A DNA stretch of 38,882 nt from an uncultured Oscillibacter sp. (GCA_900770295.1 CAAGJQ010000084.1:1-38882); one strand, 5' to 3'; numbered from the stretch's first letter, positions 24,684-34,491 are shown. Numbers and translations are program-made. The notes: generated by a model not told the origin, from the letters alone.

Positions 24684-25925
24684 TCAGCCCTCCCACTTCT
24701 TGAAAAGAATCGTGCCGTTGTGGCCGCCGAAGCCCAGGGAGTTGGACAGGGCGTACCGCAGATCGGCCTTCCGGCCCTGGTTCGGCACCACGTCCAGGTC
24801 GCATTCCTCGTCGGGCTCGCGATAGTTGATGGTGGCGGGGATATAGCCGTCCCACAGGGAGAGGGCGGTGAAGATGGCCTCCACGGCGCCCGCCGCGCCC
24901 AGCATGTGGCCGGTCATGGACTTGGTGGAGCTGATGGCCAGCTCGTAGGCGTGCTGGCCGAACACCGTCTTGACGGCGGCGGTCTCACCGGCGTCGTTCA
25001 GGTGGGTGGAGGTGCCGTGGGCGTTGATGTAATCCACGTCCTCCGGCGCCGCGCCGCCGTCCGCCAGGGCGATGGCCATGGCCTTGGCGCCGCCGCTGCC
25101 GTCGGGCCGGGGGGCGGTCATGTGGTAGGCGTCACAGGTGGCGCCGTAGCCCACGACCTCGGCGTAGATCTTGGCGTTCCGGGCCAGGGCGTGCTCCAGC
25201 TCCTCCAGCAGCAGGATGCCGGCGCCCTCGCCCAGGACGAAGCCGCCGCGCTCCTTGTCAAAGGGGATGGAGGCCCGGTTGGGGTCCTCCGCCTGGGACA
25301 GGGCCTTCATGGAGGTGAAGCCGCCGATGGCCAGAGGCGTGACAGCGGCCTCCGTGCCGCCGCAGAGCATGGCGTCGGCGTACCCGTCCCGGATGTAGTG
25401 GAAGGCGTCGCCCACGGCGTAGGTGCCGCCGGCGCAGGCGGTGACAGGGCAGGAGCACATGCCCTGGAAGCCGCTGCTGATGGCGATCTGTCCGGCGGCG
25501 ATGTTGCAGATGCCCATGGGGATATAGAAGGGAGACACCCGGTCCCAGCCCTTTTCCTTGCCCTTGTCGTGTTCCCGCTCCGTGAGGCCGATGCCGCCGA
25601 TGCCGCTGGAGACGATGACGCCGCAGCGGTCAGGGTCGGCCTGGGCAATGTCGAAGCCCGCGTCCGCCAGGGCCTCCTTGGCGGCGCACACGGCGAACTG
25701 GGTGAAGCGCTCCATATGCTTGGACTCCGGCCGGGTCATGCAGACCAGGGGGTCGAAGTCCTTGACCTCGGCGGCCAGATGGACCTTCATGCCGGTGGGG
25801 TCGAACTGGGTGATGGGGGCGACGCCGCAGACGCCGCCTTTCACGGCCTGCCAGCTGTCCGATGCGGTAAGGCCCACGGGCGTGACGGCCCCCAGACCGG
25901 TGATGACGACTCTGCGTCGGTTCAT
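24684..25925 (-). CDS. fabF: 3-oxoacyl-ACP synthase II FabF
   Basis: Elongating condensing enzyme (KAS II) of fatty-acid synthesis. 413 residues. Catalytic triad Cys164 (VTACAGGTYAVG), His303 (NAHGTSTHLND) and His340 (KSMTGHMLGAAGA) with Lys335. It is the only FabF/FabB in the operon, so it must handle both saturated and any unsaturated intermediates. ATG at 25925 with AGGAGG upstream. It is separated from fabG by 179 bases that hold three hairpins; other junctions in the operon overlap or nearly so. Confidence 0.97.
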   Translation of the reverse strand: MNRRRVVITGLGAVTPVGLTASDSWQAVKGGVCGVAPITQFDPTGMKVHLAAEVKDFDPLVCMTRPESKHMERFTQFAVCAAKEALADAGFDIAQADPDRCGVIVSSGIGGIGLTEREHDKGKEKGWDRVSPFYIPMGICNIAAGQIAISSGFQGMCSCPVTACAGGTYAVGDAFHYIRDGYADAMLCGGTEAAVTPLAIGGFTSMKALSQAEDPNRASIPFDKERGGFVLGEGAGILLLEELEHALARNAKIYAEVVGYGATCDAYHMTAPRPDGSGGAKAMAIALADGGAAPEDVDYINAHGTSTHLNDAGETAAVKTVFGQHAYELAISSTKSMTGHMLGAAGAVEAIFTALSLWDGYIPATINYREPDEECDLDVVPNQGRKADLRYALSNSLGFGGHNGTILFKKWEG

Positions 25926-25962
25926 AGTGGTTTCCTCCTGCTAATGTAAAAGTGGGGGATAT

Positions 25963-26099
25963 GTTTCGCGGGAATTCATTTCCCGCGAAACTCCTCTGCC
26001 CGCCGGAGCGACACATCCGCCGTGCGGATGTGAGGGGGTTCAGCGGAGCCGGACCAGCGGCCCGGCGGAGCGTCCAAGGGGGACGCAGTCCCCCTTGGA
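25963..26099. repeat. Cluster of three perfect hairpins between fabG and fabF, probable intergenic repeat element
   Basis: Hairpin 1: GTTTCGCGGGAA with TTCCCGCGAAAC (25963-25991). Hairpin 2: CACATCCGC with GCGGATGTG (26012-26032). Hairpin 3: TCCAAGGGGGAC with GTCCCCCTTGGA (26073-26099). No T tracts, so these are not terminators. The loop of hairpin 1 includes GAATTCATTTC, which recurs in the hairpin-rich DNA upstream of fabK (29910-29920). This fits a palindromic mobile repeat (REP/MITE-like) inserted in the operon. Effects on downstream fabF, fabZ and marR expression are possible. Confidence 0.6.
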
Positions 26100-26104
26100 A
26101 TGCT

Positions 26105-26848
26105 TTACATGCTCATGCCGCCGTCCACGGCCAGCACCTGTCCGGTGATATACCCGGCCTCGCTGCTGGCCAGGAAGGCGATGGTCCTGGCCACGTCCTC
26201 GGCACTGCCCAGGCGCTGCATGGGGATGGCGGCCAGGGTGGCCGTTTTGGCGGCCTCGGGCATGGCGGCGGTCATGTCGGTCTCGATGAATCCGGGCGCC
26301 ACGGCGTTGACGGTGACGCCCCGGGAGGCCAGTTCCTTGGCCAGGGACTTGGTCATGCCGATGACGCCGGCCTTGCTGGCGGCGTAGTTCACCTGTCCGG
26401 CGTTGCCGTGGAGGCCCACCACGCTGCTCAGGTTCACGATGCGGCCGTAGCGCTGCTTCATCATGATGCGGGACACGGCCTTCATGCACAGGAAGGTGCC
26501 CTTCAGGTTGGTCTCCAGCACGGCGTCGAAATCGTCCTCCTTCATCATCATGAGCAGGCCGTCCCGGGTGATGCCGGCGTTGTTCACCAGAATGTCGATG
26601 CGGCCGAAGACCTGGACGGCCCCGTCCATCAGGGCCTTGACCTCACCCGCGTCCGCCACGTTGCAGCGGACAGCCAGGGCCCTGGCGCCCAGCGCCTCGC
26701 AGGCGGATACGGTCTCCTGGGCGGCGGCTTCATTGCCGGCGTAGCACAGCACCACATTGGCGCCGCCCCTGGCCAGCTCCAGGCACACGGCCCGGCCGAT
26801 GCCCCGGCTGCCGCCGGTGACCACGGCGGTCTTTCCGGAAAAATCCAT
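26105..26848 (-). CDS. fabG: 3-oxoacyl-ACP reductase FabG
   Basis: NADPH-dependent reduction of 3-oxoacyl-ACP; short-chain dehydrogenase. 247 residues. Cofactor loop TGGSRGIG (11-18), NNAG (89-92), catalytic Ser142, Tyr155 and Lys159 (NLSSVVGLHGNAGQVNYAASK). C-terminal YITGQVLAVDGGMSM is typical. Its ATG overlaps the fabD stop by one base (TAATG). Confidence 0.97.
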   Translation of the reverse strand: MDFSGKTAVVTGGSRGIGRAVCLELARGGANVVLCYAGNEAAAQETVSACEALGARALAVRCNVADAGEVKALMDGAVQVFGRIDILVNNAGITRDGLLMMMKEDDFDAVLETNLKGTFLCMKAVSRIMMKQRYGRIVNLSSVVGLHGNAGQVNYAASKAGVIGMTKSLAKELASRGVTVNAVAPGFIETDMTAAMPEAAKTATLAAIPMQRLGSAEDVARTIAFLASSEAGYITGQVLAVDGGMSM

Positions 26849-27786
26849 TACGCGTCCTCCTTTGTCAGCTTCACCAGGTTCTCCACGTCAGTCACCGTCT
26901 CCACGGTGTGGACAGCCATCTCGGGGACCGTCTTGCGGACGAAGCCGGTCAGGGCCTTGCCCGGGCCGATCTCCACAATGGCGTCCACGCCCATGTCGGC
27001 CATACGGCGGATGGAGTCCTCCATGTAGACACTGCTCTGAACCTGTCTGACCAGCAGCTCCGGGATGGAGACGCCCTCCGGCTTCACATCGCCCAGGCAG
27101 TTGAAAATGACGGGAATCTGGGGAGCCGCGAACTCGATGCTCTCAAAATGTTGCTTCAGCGCCTCCCCGGCGGGGGCCATCAGAGGCGTGTGGAAGGGGC
27201 CGCTGACCTTCAGGGGCAGGCACCGGCGGGCGCCCTTTTCCTTCGCCAGGGCGGCGGCCTTCTCCACGGCGGCCTTCTCGCCGCCGATGACAAGCTGCCC
27301 CGGGCAGTTGCAGTTGGCGATGACCACGCAGCCCAGGTTGGAGGCCTCCTTGCAGGCCTCCTGCAAAGGCGCGCGGTCCAGGTTCAGCACTGCCATCATG
27401 GCGGACTCCCGCCCGGCGGCCGCCTCCTCCATGGCCTTGCCCCGGAAGGCCACCAGCTTCACCGCCGTGGCGGCGTCGAACACACCGGCGGCGTGGAGGG
27501 CGGAGTACTCGCCCAGGGACAGACCGGCAGCGGCGGCGGGGACGACGCCCTGCTCCTTCAGCACGGCGGTCAGTCCGGCGGCAAAGGCCACCATGCAGGG
27601 CTGGGTGTACCGGGTCTGGTTCAGAACGCCCTGGCTGTCGGTGAAGGAGACCTCCTTCAGATCAAAGTCCACGTCAGCGGCCGCCTGGTCGATGACGGCG
27701 CGGAAGGCGGGATACGCCTCGTACAGGTCGGCACCCATGCCGGGGTGCTGGCTGCCCTGACCGGCGTATAAAAAACCGAGTTTCAT
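26848..27786 (-). CDS. fabD: Malonyl-CoA:ACP transacylase FabD
   Basis: Transfers malonate from CoA to ACP. 312 residues. Nucleophile Ser90 in GLSLGEYSALHAAG (the usual GHSLG has Leu in place of His, common in clostridia as I recall), catalytic His199 in VSGPFHTPLM, and the QGSQHPGMG N-terminus. The ATG overlaps the preceding stop by four bases (ATGA), so translation is coupled to the FabX-like gene. Confidence 0.96.
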   Translation of the reverse strand: MKLGFLYAGQGSQHPGMGADLYEAYPAFRAVIDQAAADVDFDLKEVSFTDSQGVLNQTRYTQPCMVAFAAGLTAVLKEQGVVPAAAAGLSLGEYSALHAAGVFDAATAVKLVAFRGKAMEEAAAGRESAMMAVLNLDRAPLQEACKEASNLGCVVIANCNCPGQLVIGGEKAAVEKAAALAKEKGARRCLPLKVSGPFHTPLMAPAGEALKQHFESIEFAAPQIPVIFNCLGDVKPEGVSIPELLVRQVQSSVYMEDSIRRMADMGVDAIVEIGPGKALTGFVRKTVPEMAVHTVETVTDVENLVKLTKEDA

Positions 27787-28871
27787 GTGGCGGTTCTCCA
27801 TTCGTTCATGATTTGGTCCATCTGCTCCCGGACCGTGGAGAGGGAGTTGACCTCCCCGGCGTTGGCACCGCAGAAAAACAGGCCGTTTTCCCAGTCGCCG
27901 TTCCGGGCGGCGATGAGGGCCTTGGAGATGCAGTAGGGGGTGGTTTTGAAATCGCAGGGGACCAGGCACTTGACGCAGCGCTCCGGGCGGGGCTGCGTGC
28001 CCTCCTCCACCCGCTGGATCAGGGGGCTGCGCAGGGCGCGGCCCGGCATGCCCACGGGGCTTTGGACGATGGTGATGTCCTCCTGCTTCGCGTCCATGAG
28101 GGCCTGCTTGTAGCCGTCGCTGGCGTCGCACTCCTCTGTGGCGATGAAGCGGGTGGCGAACTGGGCGCCGGCGGCGCCCTCCTCCATGTAGCGGCGCATC
28201 TCGCGGCCGTCCTTCACGCCGCCGGCCACAAAGACCGGGATGTCCCGCTGGTATTTCTCCTTGAAGGGCGCCAGGGCCTCCAGAACCTCGTGGAGCAGGT
28301 CGCTGAGGGGCTTTGGACGGCCCGCCTGGGCCTCCAGGGCGTCCTCTTTGGAAAAGCCCAGATGGCCGCCGGCCTGGGGGCCCTCCAGCACCACAAAGTC
28401 CGGGACGCGGTGGTAGTGCCTGTCCCAGAGCTTGCAGATCAGGCCCGCGGCCCGTCCGCCGCTGACGACAGGTGCCAGAGCGGCGTCGCTCTCCGGCACC
28501 TCCGCCGCGATGGCGGGCAGGTCCTTGGGAAGGCCCGCGCCGCAGACCACGGCGTCCACCCCCGCCCGGAGGGCGGTGCGGACGCTCTCGGCGTACTGGG
28601 AGGTGGCCACCATGGCGTTGATGGCCACGAGACCGGCGCCCTTGGCCAGTTCCTTGGCGTGCTTCACCTGGCGCTCCAGAGCCCGGAGATTGGCGGCCCT
28701 GGGGTTCTGGTCAAAATCCGGCTCCTGAAAGCCGCAGAAGGCGGTGGAGATGGTGCCCATGCCGCCGCAGGCGGCTACGGCTCCGGCAAGATGGTCCAGG
28801 CTGATGCCCACGCCCATGCCGCCCTGCAAAATGGGGAGGGAGAGCTGCTTCCCGCGAATCGTCACTGCCAT
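27783..28871 (-). CDS. FabK/NMO-superfamily flavoenzyme with a C-terminal Fe-S cysteine motif (FabX/UfaA-like)
   Basis: 362 residues. TIM-barrel FMN fold of the nitronate monooxygenase/FabK superfamily: LPILQGGMGVGIS near the start, conserved EGPQAGGHLG with His170, and FVAGGVKDGREM. Unlike FabK, the C-terminal part has Cys299, Cys302, Cys306 and Cys314 (CX2CX3CX7C in RCVKCLVPCDFKTTPYC), a plausible [4Fe-4S] site, plus FFCGANAGE at 331-340. H. pylori FabX (about 363 residues, FMN plus 4Fe-4S), which makes cis-3-decenoyl-ACP for unsaturated fatty acids, and gonococcal UfaA belong to this superfamily. Since the operon has no FabA, FabM or second FabZ, an unsaturated-fatty-acid role is a strong inference. 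The start overlaps the fabK stop by ten bases. A plain nitronate monooxygenase is the alternative. Confidence 0.75.
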   Translation of the reverse strand: MAVTIRGKQLSLPILQGGMGVGISLDHLAGAVAACGGMGTISTAFCGFQEPDFDQNPRAANLRALERQVKHAKELAKGAGLVAINAMVATSQYAESVRTALRAGVDAVVCGAGLPKDLPAIAAEVPESDAALAPVVSGGRAAGLICKLWDRHYHRVPDFVVLEGPQAGGHLGFSKEDALEAQAGRPKPLSDLLHEVLEALAPFKEKYQRDIPVFVAGGVKDGREMRRYMEEGAAGAQFATRFIATEECDASDGYKQALMDAKQEDITIVQSPVGMPGRALRSPLIQRVEEGTQPRPERCVKCLVPCDFKTTPYCISKALIAARNGDWENGLFFCGANAGEVNSLSTVREQMDQIMNEWRTAT

Positions 28872-29803
28872 TCTTGCCGCGTCGCCTCCAGAACGGCCTT
28901 TCCGCCGTCGTACAGTTCCTCGAAGATCTGGCGGACGGGCCTGATCTCGTGGAGCATGCCCGCCACCTGGCCGCTCATGACGCTGCCGTGCTCCATGTCG
29001 CCCTCGAACACCGCCCGGCGCAGGCCGCCCAGGGTGACCTTCTCCAGCTCCTCCAGGGTGGCGCCCCGCTTTTCCAGGGCCAGGTACTCCCGGGCCATCT
29101 TGTTTTTCAGCACCCGGACCGGGCCGCCGATGGAGCGGCCGGTGACGGTGGTGTCGCTGTCCTTGGCCTTCAGGATGGCCTGCTTGTAGTTGTCGTGGAT
29201 GGGGCACTCCTCGCTTGCCAGCAGACAGGTGCCCACCTGGATGCCGCAGGCGCCCAGGGCAAAGGCCGCGGCCACCTGACGGCCGTCGGCGATGCCGCCG
29301 GCGGCAATGACGGGGACGTCCACCGCGTCGACGACCTGGGGCACCAGGGCCATGGTGGTCATCTCGCCCACGTGGCCGCCGGACTCCGTGCCCTCGGCGA
29401 TGATGGCGTCAGCACCGGCCTTCACCAGACGCTTGGCGAGGACGGCGGCGGCCACCACGGGGATGACCTTGATGCCGGCCGCCTTCCAGGCGGGGATGTA
29501 TTTGCCGGAGTTGCCGGCGCCGGTGGTGACCACCTGGACGCCCTCCTCGACGATGATCCGCGCCATCTCGTCGGCGCAGGGGTTCATCAGCATCAGATTG
29601 ACGCCGAAGGGCTTGTCCGTCAGGCTCTTGCAGACGCGGATCTCCTTCCGGAGCATGTCCGCCTCCTTCATGTGGCCGGTGGCGATGACGCCCAGGGCGC
29701 CGGCGTTGGAACAGGCGGCGGCGAACTGGCCGGTGGCGATGTTGGCCATGCCGCCCTGAATAATGGGAAACTCGGTGCCTAAAATTTCATTCAATTTTTT
29801 CAT
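28862..29803 (-). CDS. fabK: Enoyl-ACP reductase II FabK
   Basis: FMN-dependent NADH/NADPH reduction of trans-2-enoyl-ACP, the last step of each elongation round. 313 residues, normal for FabK. EFPIIQGGMANIATG at the N-terminus, GTESGGHVGEMTT with the conserved His144, VPVIAAGGIADGRQ, and GIQVGTCLLASEEC. No C-terminal cysteine cluster, in contrast to its downstream neighbour. ATG 29803 with ACAGGAGC upstream. The preceding 270 bases contain a dead copy of its own 5' end. No fabI is seen. Confidence 0.95.
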   Translation of the reverse strand: MKKLNEILGTEFPIIQGGMANIATGQFAAACSNAGALGVIATGHMKEADMLRKEIRVCKSLTDKPFGVNLMLMNPCADEMARIIVEEGVQVVTTGAGNSGKYIPAWKAAGIKVIPVVAAAVLAKRLVKAGADAIIAEGTESGGHVGEMTTMALVPQVVDAVDVPVIAAGGIADGRQVAAAFALGACGIQVGTCLLASEECPIHDNYKQAILKAKDSDTTVTGRSIGGPVRVLKNKMAREYLALEKRGATLEELEKVTLGGLRRAVFEGDMEHGSVMSGQVAGMLHEIRPVRQIFEELYDGGKAVLEATRQEWQ

Positions 29804-29821
29804 AGAACGCTCCTGTCTGGA

Positions 29822-29977
29822 CCGTGCGGCATGGTCCGCCCCAACGGGGCGGCGCCGGAAGTCCGGCGTACAAGTATTTTCGGAGAAGCCGGAAATCTTG
29901 AAATCGGCCGAATTCATTTCGGACGATTTGAGTCAAATGCGGGGTCCCCGCAAAATCGTCAGATTTTGTGGGGCGCA
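29822..29977. repeat. Hairpin-rich intergenic DNA between the fabK fragment and fabK
   Basis: A chain of short palindromes: GGACC-ATGCCGCAC-GGTCC type near 29820-29840, GCCCCAACGGGGC, GCCGGAAGTCCGGC, CCGAATTCATTTCGG (29908-29922), ATTTGAGTCAAAT, GCGGGGTCCCCGC, and CAAAATC-GTCA-GATTTTG. It shares the 11-mer GAATTCATTTC with the hairpin cluster at 25963-26099. No coding frame of plausible composition is present. It looks like an inserted repeat or the scar of a rearrangement; the fabK ribosome site is at its edge. Confidence 0.5.
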
Positions 29978-30069
29978 CAGGCGGCGGCAAATTCGCCGGT
30001 GGCAATGTTGGCCATGCCGCCCTGGATAATGGGGAACTCATTGCCTGCGATTTCATTCAGCTTCTTCTA
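29978..30069 (-). pseudogene. Vestigial 5' fragment of a second fabK
   Basis: 92 bases match the first 30 codons of fabK (about 76 of 92 identical by eye). The reading frame gives KKLNEIAGNEFPIIQGG, then MANIATGEFAAAC, against the real KKLNEILGTEFPIIQGG and MANIATGQFAAAC. The codon matching the start ATG is TAG, and the frame runs into hairpin DNA and stops at 29959-29961. Most differences are silent, so the two copies diverged while both were coding. It begins seven bases after the fabH stop, exactly where fabK would be expected. Confidence 0.85.
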
Positions 30070-30076
30070 ATGGACC

Positions 30077-31024
30077 TCACACAAATTCGATCAGCGCGCC
30101 GCCCCAGGTGAGGCCGCCACCGAAACCCACGGTCAGCACCCGGCTGCCGGGGCCCACCTTGCCCTGTTCCTGCAGCTCGCTGAGGACCAGGGGAATGCTG
30201 GCGGCGGAGGTGTTGCCGTACTCGCCGATGTTCTTGTAATACTTCTCTGGGGGAATATGGTACTTCCGGACCGCCAGGTCGATGATGCGGGCGTTTGCCT
30301 GGTGGAACACGAAGAAGTCCACGTCCTCGATGGTCTTGCCCGCTTTTTCCAGAACCTCGTCCATACAGCGGGGCACGGTCTCCACGGCGAACTTGAAGAC
30401 CTTGGTGCCGTCCATCTGGATGAAGCAGTGCTCGCCGTTTTCCACGCCGGCCACCCGCAGAATCTCGCTGTCGCCCCGGGTGCCCAGCACCGCGCCGATG
30501 GAGGGCCAGCCCTCCCGGCACTCCACCACGGCGGCGCCGGCGCCGTCTCCGAAGAGGATGCAGGTGCCCCGGTCCTCCCAGTTGATGATGCGGCTCAGCT
30601 CCTCGCAGCCCACCACCAGACCGAACTTCCGGGGAGAGGCGTTCAGCAGGCACTCCATGGTGTGGAGGCCGAAGAGGAAGCCGGTGCAGGCGGCGTTCAG
30701 GTCAAAGCAGGGGATGTCGCAGGGCAGTCCCAGCTCCCGCTGGAGCACGCAGGCGGCGGAGGGGACGAGGGTGTCCGCCGTGACGGTGGCCACGATGCAG
30801 GCGCCGATCTGGTCGGGCGTAATGCCCGCCTTTTCCAGAGCGGCTCTGGCGGCCCCCACGCAGAGCGTGGTGTGGGTCTCCGTGGTGCAGTGATGGCGGT
30901 GGCGGATGCCGGTGCGGGTGGTGATCCACTCGTCACTGGTATCCACGATCCTGGCAAGGTCTTCGTTGGTGACGATGTGCTCCGGGACGCAGCGGCCGGT
31001 GCCGCGAATCTTGATTCCGTTCAT
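30077..31024 (-). CDS. fabH: 3-oxoacyl-ACP synthase III FabH
   Basis: Initiates fatty-acid synthesis by condensing acetyl- or branched acyl-CoA with malonyl-ACP. 315 residues. Catalytic Cys113 (NAACTGFLFGLH), His241 (FVFHQANARI) and Asn271 (EYGNTSAASIPL). N-terminal GTGRCVPEHIVTNEDLA and DEWITTRTGIRHRH are typical. The ATG overlaps the accA stop (ATGA). Chain-starter preference cannot be read from the sequence. Confidence 0.97.
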   Translation of the reverse strand: MNGIKIRGTGRCVPEHIVTNEDLARIVDTSDEWITTRTGIRHRHHCTTETHTTLCVGAARAALEKAGITPDQIGACIVATVTADTLVPSAACVLQRELGLPCDIPCFDLNAACTGFLFGLHTMECLLNASPRKFGLVVGCEELSRIINWEDRGTCILFGDGAGAAVVECREGWPSIGAVLGTRGDSEILRVAGVENGEHCFIQMDGTKVFKFAVETVPRCMDEVLEKAGKTIEDVDFFVFHQANARIIDLAVRKYHIPPEKYYKNIGEYGNTSAASIPLVLSELQEQGKVGPGSRVLTVGFGGGLTWGGALIEFV

Positions 31025-31842
31025 GAGTCCTCCTTCTGGGGAGCGGCGGCGCCCATTTTTCGGAATTTCTGATACCGCTCAGCGGCAAGCGCGGCGCCGC
31101 TTTCTTTGGTCAGTTCGGCGAGATGGCGGCTGATGGCCTGATCCACCTGCCGCATGGCGATGACGGGGGCCAGATGGGCGCCGCCCTCCGGCTCGGGGAT
31201 GATATCGTCGATGACCTGCATCCCCAGCAGGTCCGGCGCCGTCAGCTTCATCAGGTCGCAGGCCTCGCCGTGGCGGCTGGAATCCTTCCACAGAATGGAG
31301 GCGAAGCCCTCGGGGGAGAGGATGGCGTACACGGCGTTCTCCTGCATCAGCACCCGGTTGGCGACGCCCAGCGCCAGCGCGCCGCCGCTGTTGCCCTCGC
31401 CGGTGATGACGGCGATGACGGGGACGGTCAGGCGGCTCATCTCCATCAGGTTCCGGGCGATGGCCTCGCCCTGGCCCCGGGCCTCGGCCTCCAGACCGGG
31501 ATAGGCGCCGGAGGTGTCGATGAAGGTGATGACGGGGCGGCGGAACTTCTCCGCCTGCTTCATCAGCCGCAGGGCCTTGCGGTAGCCCTCGGGGTTGGGC
31601 ATGCCGAAATTGCACTGGAGGTTTTCCTCCAGCGTCTTGCCCTTCCGGGTGCCGATGACGGTAACGGGGCGGTCGTGGTACAGGGCCACACCGCCCAGAA
31701 TGGCGGCGTCCTCACCGCAGAGACGGTCGCCCTTCTGCTCAAAGAAGTCGGTGAACAGGGCGTTGATATAGTCCGTGATGTTGGGCCGCTGGGGATGCCG
31801 GGCAACGGCGACCCGCTGGGCGGCGGTCAGGTTCTCGCTCAT
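31021..31842 (-). CDS. accA: Acetyl-CoA carboxylase carboxyltransferase alpha subunit
   Basis: With AccD, transfers carboxyl from carboxybiotin to acetyl-CoA to give malonyl-CoA. 273 residues, somewhat shorter than the E. coli protein (about 319) because the N-terminal helical extension is reduced, as in many clostridia. Recognisable segments: RPNITDYINALFTDFFEQKGDR, GMPNPEGYRKALRLMKQAE, FIDTSGAYPGLEAEARGQGEAIARN, GEGNSGGALALG, and SPEGFASILWKD. It overlaps accD by four bases and fabH by four bases. Confidence 0.96.
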   Translation of the reverse strand: MSENLTAAQRVAVARHPQRPNITDYINALFTDFFEQKGDRLCGEDAAILGGVALYHDRPVTVIGTRKGKTLEENLQCNFGMPNPEGYRKALRLMKQAEKFRRPVITFIDTSGAYPGLEAEARGQGEAIARNLMEMSRLTVPVIAVITGEGNSGGALALGVANRVLMQENAVYAILSPEGFASILWKDSSRHGEACDLMKLTAPDLLGMQVIDDIIPEPEGGAHLAPVIAMRQVDQAISRHLAELTKESGAALAAERYQKFRKMGAAAPQKEDS

Positions 31843-32689
31843 GAGCGGCCTCCTTTCTCATGGAGACGCAGGAGACGGGCCAGGGTGTCCCGCATCTGGT
31901 CCCGGGGCACCACGGCGTCCACAAAGCCGTGTTCCTCCTGGTACTCCGCCCGCTGGAAGCCCTCCGGCAGCGTCTCGCCGATGGTCTGCTGAATGACCCG
32001 GGGACCGGCGAAGCCGATCAGGGCGCCGGGCTCCGCCAGGATGATGTCGCCCAGAGAGGCGAAGCTGGCGGTGACGCCGCCGGTGGTGGGGTCCGTCAGG
32101 ACTGAGATATACAGCAGGCCCTTCTCGGAAAACCGGGCCAGGGCGGCGCTGGTCTTGGCCATCTGCATCAGGGACAGAATGCCCTCCTGCATCCGGGCGC
32201 CGCCGCTGGCGGCGAAGAGGATGAGGGGGAGCTTGTTTTTCGCGGCGTATTCGATGGCCAGCGTGATCTTCTCGCCCACGGCGGCGCTCATGCTGCCCAT
32301 CAGAAACCGGCTGTCCAGCACACCTACCACGCACTTGCGGCCGCCGATGGCGCCCACGGCGGTGACGGCGGCCTCCGTCAGCCCGGTCTTGCGCTGGGCG
32401 GCGGAGAGCTTTTCCGGATAGCCGGGGAAGGCCAGCGGGTCGGCGGCGGGCAGCTTCTCGTTCAGCTCGTGGAAGGTGCCGGGGTCCAGAATGGTGCTCA
32501 GCCGGTAGTAGGCGCCGATGGGGAAGTGGTAGCCGCACCTGGGGCAGACCGACAGCCCCTGGGCCACCAGCTTCTTCTCGCTCTCCTGCCGGCAGTGAGG
32601 GCAGGTGACGAGCTTGTCGCCGGGAATGTAGTTGTCCCGGATGGCTTTCATGGCCAGGAGCCGGGCCCGGCGCTTGGCAAAGATGCTGT

Positions 32690-32693
<4 letters not shown>
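31839..32693 (-). CDS. accD: Acetyl-CoA carboxylase carboxyltransferase beta subunit
   Basis: Zinc-containing partner of AccA. 284 residues. Zinc ribbon Cys31, Cys34, Cys50 and Cys53 (TCPHCRQ and SVCPRCGYHFP). Carboxyltransferase motifs ASGGARMQEGILSLMQMAKT and DPTTGGVTASFASLGD. Initiation is probably at the TTG (32691-32693) that overlaps the accC stop as TTGA, with AGGGAG upstream; non-ATG start and overlap suggest translational coupling. Confidence 0.96.
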
Positions 32694-34074
<1,381 letters not shown>

Positions 34075-34081
<7 letters not shown>

Positions 34082-34491
34082 GGCTTATAGCGCAGCAGCG
34101 CCTCGCCGAAGGCCACCAGCTCGCCGTCGGCTTTCAGGATCTCTTCGATCACGCAGTCGCAGGGGGCGGGGACCTCGCTCATCATCTTCATGGCCTCGAT
34201 GAGGCAGACGGTCTGGCCCTTTTTCACACGCTTGCCCACGGCCACGAAGGGGGGCTGGTCCGGCGCGGGGGCGGCGTAAAACGTGCCCACCAGCGGCGCC
34301 TTGACGGCGTCGCCCTCCTCCCGGGCGGGAGCGGCGGGAATGGGCGCTGCCGCGGGGGCCTGGGAAACGGCGGGAGCGGCAGCGGCGCCCCGGCTCATCT
34401 CTATGGTAAATTCCTGCGTGGACAGCTTCATGGTCTGGAGAGAGCTGTTTTCAAAGCAGGAGATCAGTTCCTTGATTTCTTGATTGGTCAT
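34075..34491 (-). CDS. accB: Biotin carboxyl carrier protein
   Basis: Carries biotin between AccC and AccA-AccD. 138 residues: an N-terminal helix (NQEIKELISCFENSSLQTMKL), an Ala/Pro-rich flexible linker (about 35-60), and the biotinyl domain with the modified Lys102 in LIEAMKMMSEV. ATG 34491 is chosen on AGAAAGGA upstream; ten more codons are open to 34521 but reach into the hairpin after acpP. Confidence 0.96.
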
